From contig CACDQA010000002.1 of NCBI GenBank assembly GCA_902554745.1, forward strand, positions 1 to 64,000: a stretch of DNA of 64,000 nt. Direction: 5' to 3'. A program made the position numbers and the translations under genes. Numbering within the stretch: the stretch's first letter is position 1; every line of letters begins with the position of its first letter. Shown here piece after piece: positions 30,630-41,850 of this stretch. The notes beneath the pieces are model-generated. The model did no database searches and was not told where the DNA came from. It saw only the letters and a program-made list of their open reading frames with translations. The DNA is from an uncultured Pelagibacteraceae bacterium. Its GTDB lineage: Bacteria; Pseudomonadota; Alphaproteobacteria; Pelagibacterales; Pelagibacteraceae.

Positions 30630-31442
30630 GTGATGAATACAAGTCAAAAAAAACTAGAAAAATCTAAAGGCAGATTAGAAATAAAAATAAAAGACCAAAA
30701 CTTACAAAAACTTTATCAAAAAGGATCTTTAAAAGCTTTGATGCCAGATTTTCATGAAAATTTAAAACAATTAATGCTTATAAATACTGCTGGTGGAATT
30801 ACTAGTGGAGATGAATATAATTATGACATAGAGATTGATAAATCGAATCTTTGTATTTCAACCCAGGCAGCAGAAAAAATTTACAGTGGGTTTGGAAATC
30901 CTGCCAACTTAGAAATTAATTTGAATTTGTTAAATAATTCGAGTTTATATTGGTTACCTAAAGAATTAATTTTATTTAATAACTGTAATTTAAAAAGAAA
31001 AATTAATTTTAATTTATCAAAAGATTCAAATTTACTTCTTTGTGAAAATATTATTTTTGGACGAACTTCTATGAAGGAGAAGTTTGAAAAGGGATATTTT
31101 TCAGATTTTTGGAATATTAATGTTGATAATAAATTAATTCATACTGAAGCAATAAATACAGGTTTATTTGAAAAAAAATATTTGAATAGTTTTTCGACAT
31201 TAAATAATAATTCTGCAGTTGCGACAATTATTATTGTAGGAAATAAATTTTTGAATAATGTTAACAATCTATCTGAAACTTTAACAAACAATGAAAATAC
31301 AACTTCAAATTATTCTCATTGGGATAATAAATTAATCGTAAGACTTTTATCTAAAGATAGTTATAATCTTAAATTTGCAATTGATAAAATTTTGTCTTAT
31401 TTTTTTGAAGGTTCAAAGATACCAAAAGTATGGAATATATAA
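30630..31442 (+). CDS. ureD: Urease accessory protein UreD
   Basis: LKQLMLINTAGGITSGDEYNYDIEID, TQAAEKIYSG; first gene of the urease cluster. Confidence 0.92.
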   Translation: MMNTSQKKLEKSKGRLEIKIKDQNLQKLYQKGSLKALMPDFHENLKQLMLINTAGGITSGDEYNYDIEIDKSNLCISTQAAEKIYSGFGNPANLEINLNLLNNSSLYWLPKELILFNNCNLKRKINFNLSKDSNLLLCENIIFGRTSMKEKFEKGYFSDFWNINVDNKLIHTEAINTGLFEKKYLNSFSTLNNNSAVATIIIVGNKFLNNVNNLSETLTNNENTTSNYSHWDNKLIVRLLSKDSYNLKFAIDKILSYFFEGSKIPKVWNI

Positions 31443-31745
31443 ATGAAACTTACTCCTAGAGAAAAAGATAAACTTTTAATTAGTCTTGCAGCTATTGTTG
31501 CTAAAAATAGATTGTCAAAGGGTATAAAATTAAATTATCCGGAAGCTATAGCTTTAATAACAGATTTTGTAGTAGAGGGAGCTAGAGAAGGAAAAAGTGT
31601 TGCGGAACTGATGGAGGCAGGAGCTCATGTAATTAAAAAAAAGGATTGTATGGAAGGTATTCCAGATATGATTAAGGAAGTTCAAGTAGAAGCTACTTTT
31701 CCTGATGGAACTAAATTAGTAACAGTGCACAAACCTATTAGATGA
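31443..31745 (+). CDS. ureA: Urease subunit gamma
   Basis: [38 protein letters not shown]. Confidence 0.97.
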   Translation: MKLTPREKDKLLISLAAIVAKNRLSKGIKLNYPEAIALITDFVVEGAREGKSVAELMEAGAHVIKKKDCMEGIPDMIKEVQVEATFPDGTKLVTVHKPIR

Positions 31746-31752
31746 TAATATT

Positions 31753-32058
31753 ATGAAGCCAGGTGAAGTAATTACAAAAAACGAGGAAATTAACCTAAAT
31801 AAAGACTCTAAAGTTACAAAAGTTAAAATTTCTAATTCTGGAGATAGACCTGTACAAGTTGGAAGCCATTATCATTTTTTTGAAACTAACGAGCATTTAG
31901 TTTTTGATCGAAAATTAGCATATGGAAAAAGATTAAATATCCCCTCAGGAACTGCTGTAAGATTTGAACCAGGTCAATCTAAAGATGTTGAGCTAATAGA
32001 AATAAATGGATTAAAAAAAATATATGGTTTCAATAAGAAAGTTATGGGTAATTTATAA
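31753..32058 (+). CDS. ureB: Urease subunit beta
   Basis: [13 protein letters not shown].. [17 protein letters not shown]. Confidence 0.97.
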   Translation: MKPGEVITKNEEINLNKDSKVTKVKISNSGDRPVQVGSHYHFFETNEHLVFDRKLAYGKRLNIPSGTAVRFEPGQSKDVELIEINGLKKIYGFNKKVMGNL

Positions 32059-33764
32059 TGGCTAAAATTTCTAGAGCAGCTTATGCAGATATGTATGGGC
32101 CTACAACAGGAGATAAAGTAAGGCTCGCAGATACTGAACTATTTATTGAGGTTGAAAACGATCTAACCACTTATGGTGAAGAAGTAAAGTTTGGTGGTGG
32201 AAAAGTAATAAGAGACGGGATGGGCCAGTCTCAAATCAGTAGAGAAAAAGGAGCTGCCGATACAGTTATTACCAATGCTTTAATAGTAGATGTGAATGGA
32301 ATTTATAAAGCCGATGTTGGCTTAAAAGATGGAAAAATATTTGAAATTGGTAAAGCTGGAAATCCAGACACTCAATCTAAAGTAAATATTATTATTGGTC
32401 CAGGAACAGAGATAATTGCAGGTGAAGGAAAAATTTTAACAGCAGGAGGTTTTGACAGTCATATTCATTATATATGCCCCCAACAAATTGATGACGCCTT
32501 GCACTCAGGTATTACAACTATGTTAGGAGGAGGTACTGGACCGGCTCATGGAACACTTGCAACAACTTGTACACCTGGACCATGGCATATACAAAGAATG
32601 ATACAGTCAGCTGATGGTTTTTCTATGAATTTAGCTTTTGCTGGAAAAGGAAATTCCTCTTTACCAGAAGGTCTTGAGGAACAAATTCTAGCAGGAGCTT
32701 CAGCTTTAAAATTACATGAGGATTGGGGAACTACTCCTGGAGCAATTGATAATTGTTTAAATATTGCTGACAAAAACGATGTGCAAGTAATGATTCACAC
32801 GGATACTTTAAATGAAAGTGGGTTCGTAGAAAATACAATAAAAGCAATTAACAAAAGAACCATACATGCATTTCATACAGAAGGTGCTGGCGGTGGACAC
32901 GCACCTGATATAATCAAAGTTTGTGGAGAAGAGTATGTTATCCCTTCTTCAACAAATCCTACCAGACCATATACAGTCAATACAATTGAAGAACATTTAG
33001 ATATGCTTATGGTTTGTCACCATCTTGATAAATCTATTCCAGAGGATGTAGCATTTGCAGAAAGTAGAATTAGAAGAGAAACAATCGCAGCAGAAGATAT
33101 TCTTCATGACATGGGAGCCTTTTCAATCATTGCATCAGACAGCCAAGCTATGGGTAGAGTTGGAGAAGTTATCATCAGAACTTGGCAAACTGCACATAAA
33201 ATGAAAGTTCAAAGAGGAAGTTTACCAGAGGAAAAAGGAGACAATGATAATTTTAGAGTTAAAAGGTATTTAGCAAAATATACAATTAATCCAGCAATTG
33301 CTCATGGAATTTCAAAACATATTGGTAGCGTTGAAAAAAATAAACGTGCAGATTTAGTTTTATGGGACCCAGCATTTTTTGGTGCCAAACCAGAGATGAT
33401 ATTAATAGGTGGAAGTATAGCTTGTGCGCAAATGGGAGATCCAAATGCATCAATTCCAACTCCACAGCCAGTATACACCAGACCAATGTTTTCATCATTT
33501 GGGACTTCGTTAGAAAAATCTTCAGTAATTTTTACAAGCAAACTAGCTCTTGAAAAGAATTCATTAAAAGATGCAAGTATTAGAAAAGACTTATTACCTG
33601 TAGAAAACACAAGAGCTATTTCTAAAAAAGATATGATTTTAAACAATAAGTGTCCAAAGATTGAAGTTAATCCTGAAACTTATGAAGTAAAGGCTGATGG
33701 TGAAATAATTACTTGTGAACCAGCCAAAGAACTCCCTTTGGCACAAAGATATTTTATGTTTTAG
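32058..33764 (+). CDS. ureC: Urease subunit alpha
   Basis: [72 protein letters not shown]. Confidence 0.98.
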   Translation: MAKISRAAYADMYGPTTGDKVRLADTELFIEVENDLTTYGEEVKFGGGKVIRDGMGQSQISREKGAADTVITNALIVDVNGIYKADVGLKDGKIFEIGKAGNPDTQSKVNIIIGPGTEIIAGEGKILTAGGFDSHIHYICPQQIDDALHSGITTMLGGGTGPAHGTLATTCTPGPWHIQRMIQSADGFSMNLAFAGKGNSSLPEGLEEQILAGASALKLHEDWGTTPGAIDNCLNIADKNDVQVMIHTDTLNESGFVENTIKAINKRTIHAFHTEGAGGGHAPDIIKVCGEEYVIPSSTNPTRPYTVNTIEEHLDMLMVCHHLDKSIPEDVAFAESRIRRETIAAEDILHDMGAFSIIASDSQAMGRVGEVIIRTWQTAHKMKVQRGSLPEEKGDNDNFRVKRYLAKYTINPAIAHGISKHIGSVEKNKRADLVLWDPAFFGAKPEMILIGGSIACAQMGDPNASIPTPQPVYTRPMFSSFGTSLEKSSVIFTSKLALEKNSLKDASIRKDLLPVENTRAISKKDMILNNKCPKIEVNPETYEVKADGEIITCEPAKELPLAQRYFMF

Positions 33765-33767
33765 CTT

Positions 33768-34211
33768 ATGGATAATTGTTTTTTAATAGTTAATAAAATT
33801 ACCAAAAATAAAGCAAAAGATCACATATCTTTATCTTATGATGAGAGATTTTTAAGAAGAAAAAAACTTGTTTCAGATAATGGTTTTGAATTTTTAGTAA
33901 ATTTACCAGAGACAAAATCACTGTCAGAAAATCAAGCGTTTAGACTTCAAAGTGGAAATTTGATTTTAATCAAAAACAAAAAAGAAAGTTTACTAGAAAT
34001 AAAAGGTAAAAATTTAATGCAACTTATATGGCATATTGGAAATAGACATATGCCTTGCCAAATTGAAAAAGATAGAATTTTTATTCAGTATGACGAAGTA
34101 ATAAGAAAAATGATATTAAAACTAGGTGGAAAGGTAAAGAAAGTTTTAAAACCTTTTAAACCAGAGGGAGGAGCATATGGAATTGGTAGAACCCATAGCC
34201 ATAAACACTAA
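33768..34211 (+). CDS. ureE: Urease accessory protein UreE
   Basis: LIWHIGNRHMPCQIE; position between ureC and ureF; only a short His tail (THSHKH). Confidence 0.9.
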   Translation: MDNCFLIVNKITKNKAKDHISLSYDERFLRRKKLVSDNGFEFLVNLPETKSLSENQAFRLQSGNLILIKNKKESLLEIKGKNLMQLIWHIGNRHMPCQIEKDRIFIQYDEVIRKMILKLGGKVKKVLKPFKPEGGAYGIGRTHSHKH

Positions 34212-34857
34212 AATAAAAAGTAAAAAAGATTTAAAAGAATCATTACAAATTCTTCAAACTTGGTTTTCACCCTCATTTCCTGTTGGAAGTTTTTCATATT
34301 CTCATGGTTTAGAAGCTATGATTAATGATAATTTAGTTAAGTCAAAAGAAGATATGTTGGATTATTTAAAATGTATTCTAAAATATGGCACCGGTAAAAA
34401 TGATATAATTTTAATGAAATATACTTATCAGGGAGAAGAGTTAAATGAACTTGCTCTATCACTTTGCCCAAGTAAAGAAAGAAAAATTGAGTCTATTGAA
34501 ATGGGTAATGCATTTAGAAAAGTTTTAGCTGATAGTTGGGATTTTAAAATTCTTGAAAATACTGCTTATCCAATTGCAGTTGCTAAAGCTGCTAAACACT
34601 TTGATATACCTTTAAACTTAACGATAGTATCTTATCTACAATCTTTTGTATCAAACCTAATAAATGTTTGTATTAAACATATACCAATTGGACAAAAAAT
34701 TGGTCAAGACTGTATAATTCAGACTTACGATTTAATTAGAGAAATAGAAAAAGAAAGTGAAAATTTAAATTTAGAAGATCTAGGTGGAATTTGTTTTAAT
34801 AGTGATATCTACAGTATTAAGCATGAAAATCTGAAAACACGAATTTATAAGACATGA
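34177..34857 (+). CDS. ureF: Urease accessory protein UreF
   Basis: [18 protein letters not shown] signature; overlaps the ureE 3' end. Confidence 0.93.
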   Translation: MELVEPIAINTKIKSKKDLKESLQILQTWFSPSFPVGSFSYSHGLEAMINDNLVKSKEDMLDYLKCILKYGTGKNDIILMKYTYQGEELNELALSLCPSKERKIESIEMGNAFRKVLADSWDFKILENTAYPIAVAKAAKHFDIPLNLTIVSYLQSFVSNLINVCIKHIPIGQKIGQDCIIQTYDLIREIEKESENLNLEDLGGICFNSDIYSIKHENLKTRIYKT

Positions 34858-35465
34858 AAAATATAAATGGACCATTAAAAGTTGGAATAGGTGGACCCGT
34901 TGGTGCGGGGAAGACAAGTTTAACAGCTGAATTGTGTAAATTTTTATCAAAGAAAATTTCTATGGCCGTAATATCAAACGATATTTATACAAAAGAAGAT
35001 GCAGAATTTTTGATGAAAGTCCAAGCCTTACCTTTAGAGAGAATTAAAGGAGTTGAAACAGGAGGATGCCCACATACAGCAATTCGTGAAGATGCTTCAA
35101 TCAACATGCTTGCTGTTGAAAATATGAAAAAAAAATTTCCTGATCTTGATTTGATTTTAATCGAGTCTGGTGGAGATAATTTAGCAGCAACTTTTAGTCC
35201 AGAATTAGTCGATCTATCTATTTATGTTATTGATGTTGGTATGGGTGGAGATATTCCAAGAAAAGGCGGTCCTGCTATTCAAAAGTCAGACTTATTAATT
35301 ATTAATAAGACAGATTTAGCTCCTCATGTGGAAGTTAATCTTGAAACTATGAAAGAAGACGTAAAAAAGGCCCGAAATGGCTTACCTTATGTTTTTTGTC
35401 AGATGAAAAAGCAAATTGGTATTGAAGATGTTGCTAAATTCTTATTTTCATCAGGTGGACTATAG
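34854..35465 (+). CDS. ureG: Urease accessory GTPase UreG
   Basis: [44 protein letters not shown]. Confidence 0.97.
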   Translation: MKNINGPLKVGIGGPVGAGKTSLTAELCKFLSKKISMAVISNDIYTKEDAEFLMKVQALPLERIKGVETGGCPHTAIREDASINMLAVENMKKKFPDLDLILIESGGDNLAATFSPELVDLSIYVIDVGMGGDIPRKGGPAIQKSDLLIINKTDLAPHVEVNLETMKEDVKKARNGLPYVFCQMKKQIGIEDVAKFLFSSGGL

Positions 35466-35474
35466 AGTTTTTTA

Positions 35475-36761
35475 TTATGTTCTAATCGTTGGCAAACAAT
35501 AGAAATCAGCCGTATCAATTTTAGAAGAATACTGTCTTCGCATATTCCACTTCTTATGAACCCCAGCACTTGCAACACTCAAGGTAGATCTTCCGTATCG
35601 ATGATTAGTGTTATCAATTGATCGCATCAAGCTATTAATTTTTTCATCTTTTTCAGATGTAAATAAATTTGTTTTATCACTAGCATTCGACAATCCTGTT
35701 AGCATGACACCTGCTTTTTGATAACGGTAACCATTTTTAAATATACTCTCAAGTATTGAAACTGCTGTCTTAACTGTTTCAATACTATTATTTGTTGCAA
35801 TTGGAAAATCAACTGTCTTTGCATTTGAGTAATAACCAAAGTTTCTTTGGAAAGGACTGGTTCTAACAAATACTGTAATTGCTTTTGCAACTAACGACTC
35901 TGATCTAATTTTTTCAGAGGCATTTAAACAATAGTTGGCAACTGCTTCTTTTAATTCTTGAAACGTTTCAATTCTTTTTCCAAATGATCTTGAAACAACA
36001 CAGCTCTTTCTTTTAGTTGTAGTAGTTTCTAATCCAATACAAGAAATTCCTCTAAGTTCCATTGCAGTTCTAGAACTTAAAACATTTGATGATTTTTTGA
36101 TCCAGGTATTAGATTTATTCTTCAGTTGTTTGGCATTGTAAATTCCATGCTTTTGATAAAACTTGGTTAATTGTCTTCCAACTCCCCAGACATCATTAAT
36201 TTCAACTTTTTCTAAAATAGGATCTAAGCTTTCTATTCCAATTAAACTTGTCACTCCAGATTGTTTTTTCTTTGCAATGTGATTTGCAACTTTACTTAAA
36301 GTTTTTGTGTTTGCTATTCCAATACTGGTTGGAATACCAGTCCATTGTAAAACTGTTTCTCTGATTTCTTTTCCAACTTTTTCTACTTCACTATCAGGAA
36401 AGTTTGATAAATCTAAAAAAGCTTCATCAATTGAATAAACTTCTATTTCTGAATTAAATCTTTTAAGAGTTCGCATCACTCTTCTTGATAAATCTCCATA
36501 TAAAGAATAATTAGATGAAAAAACTTCGACTTTATTTTTAAGAATAATATCTTTTGCTTTAAAGTAGGGTTCACCCATTTTAATTCCTAAAGCTTTTGCT
36601 TCATTTGATCTTGAAATGATACAACCATCATTATTAGATAAAACAACAACAGGCTTTCTTCTTATTTTTGGATTAAATAATCGCTCACACGAAACATAAA
36701 AAGAATTACAATCAATTAATGCTATTTTTTTAGTATGTTGAATGGATGACATAAGTAACAA
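35475..36761 (-). CDS. umuC: Y-family DNA polymerase UmuC
   Basis: [48 protein letters not shown]. Likely start MSSIQ at 36752. Confidence 0.95.
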   Translation of the reverse strand: MLLMSSIQHTKKIALIDCNSFYVSCERLFNPKIRRKPVVVLSNNDGCIISRSNEAKALGIKMGEPYFKAKDIILKNKVEVFSSNYSLYGDLSRRVMRTLKRFNSEIEVYSIDEAFLDLSNFPDSEVEKVGKEIRETVLQWTGIPTSIGIANTKTLSKVANHIAKKKQSGVTSLIGIESLDPILEKVEINDVWGVGRQLTKFYQKHGIYNAKQLKNKSNTWIKKSSNVLSSRTAMELRGISCIGLETTTTKRKSCVVSRSFGKRIETFQELKEAVANYCLNASEKIRSESLVAKAITVFVRTSPFQRNFGYYSNAKTVDFPIATNNSIETVKTAVSILESIFKNGYRYQKAGVMLTGLSNASDKTNLFTSEKDEKINSLMRSIDNTNHRYGRSTLSVASAGVHKKWNMRRQYSSKIDTADFYCLPTIRT

Positions 36762-37125
36762 CCCCCCAAATAAAAATATCTTGTTCTTCGTTAATTAAAA
36801 TTCTGTCAGAAAACTCTTTAGATCCAGAAGTTAAAAATTTTTTATCTCTTTCTTGAACTAAAGTTTTAACCACAAGTTCGTCATGAACATTGGCAATAAC
36901 TGTTGAAAAGTTTTTTGGTTTTAAACTTTTATCAACCACCAATAAATCACCATCATTAATTCCAACATCAACCATGGATTTACCTTGAACTCTGATGATG
37001 AAAGTTGCTGGAACATTTCTTATTAAATGCATGTTCAGATCAATATCTTCTTCAATATAATCAGTAGCAGGGGAAGGAAAACCAGCACCTGCTTTATGTA
37101 GATAATAAGGGATTGTTAGTTTCAT
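36730..37125 (-). CDS. umuD: UmuD/LexA-like S24 protease, start re-assigned to the internal Met of the 36730..37155 ORF
   Basis: [17 protein letters not shown] cleavage-site region, [12 protein letters not shown] Ser, DELVVKTLV Lys. The -10 and LexA-type box lie inside the longer ORF's N-terminal extension, so [13 protein letters not shown] is the better start. Confidence 0.9.
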   Translation of the reverse strand: MKLTIPYYLHKAGAGFPSPATDYIEEDIDLNMHLIRNVPATFIIRVQGKSMVDVGINDGDLLVVDKSLKPKNFSTVIANVHDELVVKTLVQERDKKFLTSGSKEFSDRILINEEQDIFIWGVVTYVIHSTY

Positions 37126-37172
37126 GTTCTTGTTTTGTTCTACTTTATAGACCATTTATACAATACACTCAA
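37126..37172 (-). promoter_or_regulatory. umuDC promoter with LexA-type SOS box
   Basis: Minus strand: -35 TTGAGT (37172-37167), 17-bp spacer, -10 TATAAA (37149-37144), then GAACAAAACAAGAAC (37140-37126) directly before ATG. Confidence 0.75.
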
Positions 37173-37299
37173 GAGGTTGTATTTTGAGTCTGTAACTGAA
37201 TCAAAAGTGAATCAAAACGTGAACATCGAAAACAACATTTGGTGGCATGTGGATAACTTTTACAATAAGTAGTCTTAAAGTGATTTAAAAAGGAAAATT

Positions 37300-37494
37300 A
37301 TGATTTGTATTAAAGCCGAAATTCCAGAAGAGTTAAACGAAATAGATGATGAATTAAAAGCAGTTTACCATAGCAAAGACACTGTTTGTTTCTTCATATT
37401 AAAAACAAGAGAATTAAGAAATAAGTTTATAGAAGAAACCAAGGGAATGAACAAAAGTGAAAGAGAAAAAGTTTATGAGGTATATAATAAATAA
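37300..37494 (+). CDS. Small hypothetical protein (64 aa)
   Basis: ORF with upstream AAAAAGGAAAATT RBS-like sequence; no recognised domain. Confidence 0.5.
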   Translation: MICIKAEIPEELNEIDDELKAVYHSKDTVCFFILKTRELRNKFIEETKGMNKSEREKVYEVYNK

Positions 37495-37507
37495 GTAAAA
37501 ACAAATT

Positions 37508-37891
37508 ATGAATATTTTAGACTTTGTAATGGTTGGTTCTGATGATCATGAAAAATCAGGTGATTTTTATGATGCTGTCTTTGAACCTTTAAAATTAAAA
37601 AGAATTTTGAAAACACAAAAATATCTAGGTTACGCCCATTCAAGTGATCCAGAGAAAGTCCAATTTTATGTAACACATCCTGTAAATGGAAAAGACGCAA
37701 CGTTTGGTAATGGAACCCAAATCACTTTATTAGCAGACAATAAAGAAGCAGTAGAAAAATTTTATGAGATTGCGATTTCAAAAGGGGCAACTGATGAGGG
37801 AGCACCTGGAGTTAGAAAAGATGGAAATTATTATGGATATATTCGTGATTTAGATGGAAATAAGATTGCAGCTAAAAGTATTTTAAAATAA
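37508..37891 (+). CDS. VOC (glyoxalase/bleomycin resistance) family protein
   Basis: DFVMVGSDDHEKSGDFYDAVF.. YYGYIRDLDGNKIAA. Confidence 0.85.
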   Translation: MNILDFVMVGSDDHEKSGDFYDAVFEPLKLKRILKTQKYLGYAHSSDPEKVQFYVTHPVNGKDATFGNGTQITLLADNKEAVEKFYEIAISKGATDEGAPGVRKDGNYYGYIRDLDGNKIAAKSILK

Positions 37892-37903
37892 AAAAGGATA
37901 TAT

Positions 37904-38269
37904 ATGAAATTAAATTGTCATTGTGGAGCCGTTGAAGCGGAAATTAATGCTACAGTTAATGAATTAGCAAAAATTGTAAGATGCAATTGTTCAATATGTA
38001 AAAGAAAAAACGCAACAATGGGAATGGTTAAAAACGAAGATTTTAAAGTTACTAAAGGACAAGATAAATTAAAACTTTATCAGTACCATACTAAAGTTGC
38101 TAACCATTACTTTTGTACTGAATGTGGAATTTACACTCATCACAATCCAAGAAGTGCACCTGCTATGACTGGTTTTAATATGGGATGTGTAGATGAAGTT
38201 AAAGTAGAAGATTTAAAAGAAGTAGCTAACTTTGATGGTTTAAACCATCCGATGGATCAAGAAAAATAA
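37904..38269 (+). CDS. GFA (glutathione-dependent formaldehyde-activating) family zinc protein
   Basis: CHCGAVEAEI, CNCSICKRKNATMGMV, HYFCTECGIYTHH. Confidence 0.9.
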   Translation: MKLNCHCGAVEAEINATVNELAKIVRCNCSICKRKNATMGMVKNEDFKVTKGQDKLKLYQYHTKVANHYFCTECGIYTHHNPRSAPAMTGFNMGCVDEVKVEDLKEVANFDGLNHPMDQEK

Positions 38270-38276
38270 AAGTTCA

Positions 38277-39206
38277 ATGAAATTATCTGAAGAGTGTTTT
38301 AAGAAAGTTAAAAAAGATTGTTTTAAGTTTATTAAATTACAAGAAACATCAACTGAAAAGTTTGGAAATAAGGAGGGAATGATTAAGAATTTTTTAATCC
38401 CAATATGTTTTTGGATTGCAAAAAAAGCAAATAACAAAAAACCTTATTTTGTTGGATTAGCTGGAGGTCAAGGAACTGGCAAGACAACTATAAGTTCAAT
38501 AATAAAGATTATATTAGAAAAGTATTTTAAATTGAAAGTATTTAAGATCTCTATTGATGATTTTTATAAAACTAGGGGAGAAAGAATAGCTTTATCAAAA
38601 AAAGTACATCCAATGTTACTTACTAGGGGAGTTCCTGGAACTCATGATATCAATATGATGCTGGATTTCTTTAAAAAATCTAAAGCAAAAAAATTTAAAA
38701 ATATGAAATTACCGAATTTTAATAAGGCAATTGATGACAGATTTCCTAAAAACAAATGGAACACAATTAACAAAAGACCAGATGTAATTATTTTTGAAGG
38801 ATGGTGTGTTGGAGCAAAAGCAGAAACTAACAAGACATTAAAAAAATCTATAAACTCTATGGAAAAGGCAAATGATCATAAACTGGTTTGGAGAAAATAT
38901 GTTAATCAGCAATTAAAGACTAAATATAAAAAGCTATATTCTCAGTTAAATTGTATGATTTACTTAAAGGCAAAAAACTTTAGTTTATTACAGAAGTGGA
39001 GATTAAAGCAGGAACATAAACTTTGGTTAAAAACAAAGAAAAAAAGTGGTCACAAGATAATGAGTAAAGGAGATGTCATTAATTTTATGCAAACTTATCA
39101 AAGAATTACCCAAAATATGTTCAAAAATATGCCCAAATACGCCTCTATAATTTTAAATTTAAACAGTAACCATCAAATTAAAACTGCTGTATATAAATCG
39201 AAATGA
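38277..39206 (+). CDS. P-loop kinase, D-glycerate 3-kinase (GLYK)-like
   Basis: VGLAGGQGTGKTTISSII Walker A, SIDDFYKTRGER, RGVPGTHDINMM, VIIFEGWCVGAK. Confidence 0.83.
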   Translation: MKLSEECFKKVKKDCFKFIKLQETSTEKFGNKEGMIKNFLIPICFWIAKKANNKKPYFVGLAGGQGTGKTTISSIIKIILEKYFKLKVFKISIDDFYKTRGERIALSKKVHPMLLTRGVPGTHDINMMLDFFKKSKAKKFKNMKLPNFNKAIDDRFPKNKWNTINKRPDVIIFEGWCVGAKAETNKTLKKSINSMEKANDHKLVWRKYVNQQLKTKYKKLYSQLNCMIYLKAKNFSLLQKWRLKQEHKLWLKTKKKSGHKIMSKGDVINFMQTYQRITQNMFKNMPKYASIILNLNSNHQIKTAVYKSK

Positions 39207-40495
39207 AAAAAATATTTATCATAGTTATCGCATCGATATTCTATTTTACTAACGCTTTCGCAGTTACGCTTCTTGATGCATTAAATCAAACTTACAAAAA
39301 CAATATTCAATTAAATGCTGAAAGAGAAAATATTAAAGTTTCTGAAGAAGATGTGAATATTGCAAAAGCGGATTACAAACCTTCTTTAACTTTAAAAGGA
39401 TCAAAAAGTATTGAGGAAACAAATAAACTTACAAATCAAAGTGGAGGTGATGCAAGCGTTACTGATGTAGATCCATTAACTACTTCAATCAAATTAGAAC
39501 AAACATTGTTAGATTTTGGTAGAGATCTTACACTTCAAAAAAATATTACTGCTTTAGATTTAGCAAAAGCTCAATTAGTTAAAAAAGAACAGGATATTTT
39601 ACATAAAGCAATTGACGCATTCACAAACTTAATTCTTGCTAGAGAAACGCTAGATATTAACGCTAAAAATTTAAATCTTTTAATCAGACAAGTTGAAAAT
39701 GATAAAATTAGAAGAGACAGAGGTCAAATTACAAATACTGATTTGGCACAATCTGAGTCATCGCTTGCAGGTGCTCAAGCACAATTTGCTAAAGCAAAAA
39801 GTGACTTATTAATCAGTAAACTAAATTATGAAAATATAATTGGTAAAATTAGTGATTCAAATCAATTACAAAAAAATTCAAATGCGATAGTTAGTATTCC
39901 AAGTACTTTAAACGAGGCAATTAATCTTTCAAAACAAAATAACCCTGATATTCAAATAGCAAAATTTGATTTAGCTAAAGCGGAGAAAGAACTAGCAATT
40001 TCAGAGTCAGATTTGAATCCAACTGCTTCTTTATCTTTAGAAAGATCTTATACAGAAGACCTTAGTTCAACTTACGATGAGAGAGAAAAAGATATTTTAA
40101 AAGCAGAAATTAGTTGGCCTTTTTATTCAGGTGGAAAAAAGAGATCAACTATTAATAAAAATTCAAATTTAACTACAAGAAAAAGATTATTGTTGGATGA
40201 TGCTGTAAGAACAAATGAAACAAATGTTGCAAGTGCTTGGTCTAGTCTAGAGTCTTCTGAAAGCTTTTTAAATTCTGTTAGGGTTCAAGTAAATGCAGCT
40301 GAAATAGCTAATGAAGGAATAGCAGCAGAATACGAAAGAGGATCTAGAACTACTTTAGATGTTATCCAATCAAATTCTTTATTACTTTCTGCTCAAATTT
40401 CTTTAGCAAATTCTGAGAAAAACTATCTAATGGCCCAATATAATCTGCTTAAAGCAGTAGGTTTGTTAAACAGCCAATATCTAAAACTTAAGTAA
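39203..40495 (+). CDS. TolC-family outer membrane protein
   Basis: Signal peptide, duplicated coiled-coil repeats (ALNQTYKNNIQLNAERENIKVSEEDVNIAKADYKPSL). Confidence 0.9.
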   Translation: MKKIFIIVIASIFYFTNAFAVTLLDALNQTYKNNIQLNAERENIKVSEEDVNIAKADYKPSLTLKGSKSIEETNKLTNQSGGDASVTDVDPLTTSIKLEQTLLDFGRDLTLQKNITALDLAKAQLVKKEQDILHKAIDAFTNLILARETLDINAKNLNLLIRQVENDKIRRDRGQITNTDLAQSESSLAGAQAQFAKAKSDLLISKLNYENIIGKISDSNQLQKNSNAIVSIPSTLNEAINLSKQNNPDIQIAKFDLAKAEKELAISESDLNPTASLSLERSYTEDLSSTYDEREKDILKAEISWPFYSGGKKRSTINKNSNLTTRKRLLLDDAVRTNETNVASAWSSLESSESFLNSVRVQVNAAEIANEGIAAEYERGSRTTLDVIQSNSLLLSAQISLANSEKNYLMAQYNLLKAVGLLNSQYLKLK

Positions 40496-40538
40496 TTATT
40501 TGATTTTTAAGGCCAAAAAATAAATATATTGCTAATGA

Positions 40539-40553
40539 GAACAAAATGTGTAC
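40539..40553 (+). promoter_or_regulatory. Degenerate LexA-like half-site repeat upstream of recA
   Basis: GAAC-AAAATGT-GTAC: one mismatch from GAAC-N7-GAAC; shares GAACAAAA with the umuD box. Confidence 0.4.
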
Positions 40554-40602
40554 ATTTATTTTATGATTCGAGTGTTAAAAAATTTAAAAAAAGAGGCAAA
40601 AA

Positions 40603-41757
40603 ATGACGAAAAATAACCTAAAAGTAGTTAAATCTACTAAAGATCAAGAAATGGACGTTAAAGAAAAGAACAAAGCGCTAGACGCTGCGATAGCTCAAAT
40701 TACAGATAATTTTGGAAAAGGCTCTGTAATGAAGCTAGGTGAAAAGAGAGCGATGGATATCGAATCTGTTTCAACAGGTTCTTTAAGTCTTGATTTAGCT
40801 TTAGGTATCGGTGGATTACCAAAAGGAAGAATTATTGAAGTTTACGGACCAGAATCATCTGGAAAAACAACATTAGCATTACAAGTTGTTGCTGAAGCTC
40901 AAAAATCTGGTGGAATTTGTGCATTTGTTGATGCAGAGCATGCATTAGATCCAGTTTATGCAAAAAAATTAGGTGTAAATACTGAGGAGCTTTTAATTTC
41001 ACAGCCAGACACTGGTGAACAAGCATTAGAAATCGCTGATACACTAGTAAAATCAGGCTCTATTTCAGTAATTGTCATCGACTCTGTTGCAGCTTTAACA
41101 CCAAAAGCTGAAATTGATGGTGAGATGGGAGATCATCACGTTGGTCTTCAATCAAGATTAATGAGCCAGGCATTAAGAAAATTAACAAGTTCAATATCAA
41201 ATACAAACACAATGATGATTTTCATTAACCAAATCAGAATGAAAATTGGAGTTATGTTTGGAAGTCCTGAGACAACATCAGGTGGTAATGCACTTAAGTT
41301 TTACTCATCTGTAAGAATGGATATTAGAAGAATTGGTGCGATCAAAGATAAGGATGAAATTATTGGTAACTCTACAAGAGTGAAGGTAGTTAAGAATAAA
41401 GTAGCACCACCATTTAAAGTTGTTGAGTTTGACTTGATGTATGGAAGAGGAATTAGCAAGATGGGTGAACTAGTCGATCTTGGTTCTAAAGCAGATATAA
41501 TTGAAAAATCAGGTGCATGGTATGCTTATAAAGGTGAGAAGATTGGTCAAGGTAGAGAGAATGCTAAGACTTATCTAGCTCAAAATCCTAAAGTTGCTGC
41601 AGAAATTGAAATGGCAATTAGAGAAAAAGCAGGTGTGATTTCTAAGAAAATAGAAGGGAATCCAATCGATCCTGAAAAATTAGAGAAAGAAAAGAAAGTA
41701 GCTGAAAAAGAAGAAGCTGAAAAAGCAGAAGCTACTCCTCCATCTAAAAAGAATTAA
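40603..41757 (+). CDS. recA: Recombinase RecA
   Basis: [63 protein letters not shown]. Confidence 0.99.
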   Translation: MTKNNLKVVKSTKDQEMDVKEKNKALDAAIAQITDNFGKGSVMKLGEKRAMDIESVSTGSLSLDLALGIGGLPKGRIIEVYGPESSGKTTLALQVVAEAQKSGGICAFVDAEHALDPVYAKKLGVNTEELLISQPDTGEQALEIADTLVKSGSISVIVIDSVAALTPKAEIDGEMGDHHVGLQSRLMSQALRKLTSSISNTNTMMIFINQIRMKIGVMFGSPETTSGGNALKFYSSVRMDIRRIGAIKDKDEIIGNSTRVKVVKNKVAPPFKVVEFDLMYGRGISKMGELVDLGSKADIIEKSGAWYAYKGEKIGQGRENAKTYLAQNPKVAAEIEMAIREKAGVISKKIEGNPIDPEKLEKEKKVAEKEEAEKAEATPPSKKN

Positions 41758-41776
41758 TAGGTCATCTTTATTAATA

Positions 41777-41804
41777 AAAGGCGCTTAATTTAAGCGCCTT
41801 TTTT
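41777..41804 (+). terminator. Rho-independent terminator after recA
   Basis: AAAGGCGCTTAA/TTTAAGCGCCTTTT hairpin with T run. Confidence 0.88.
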
Positions 41805-41850
41805 CCCTTCAGTATCTAGACATAGAATAAAAAAGCTGTATTTTAAAAAT

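Noticed and set aside
33286-33646. Several antisense and out-of-frame ORFs within ureC (33286-33498, 33302-33646, 33362-33553)
   Set aside because: All lie inside the highly conserved ureC frame; no RBS and no recognisable product.
37126-37155. N-terminal extension MVYKVEQNKN of UmuD in the ORF track
   Set aside because: This stretch is better explained as -10 element plus LexA-type box; the first plausible start is ATG at 37125-37123.
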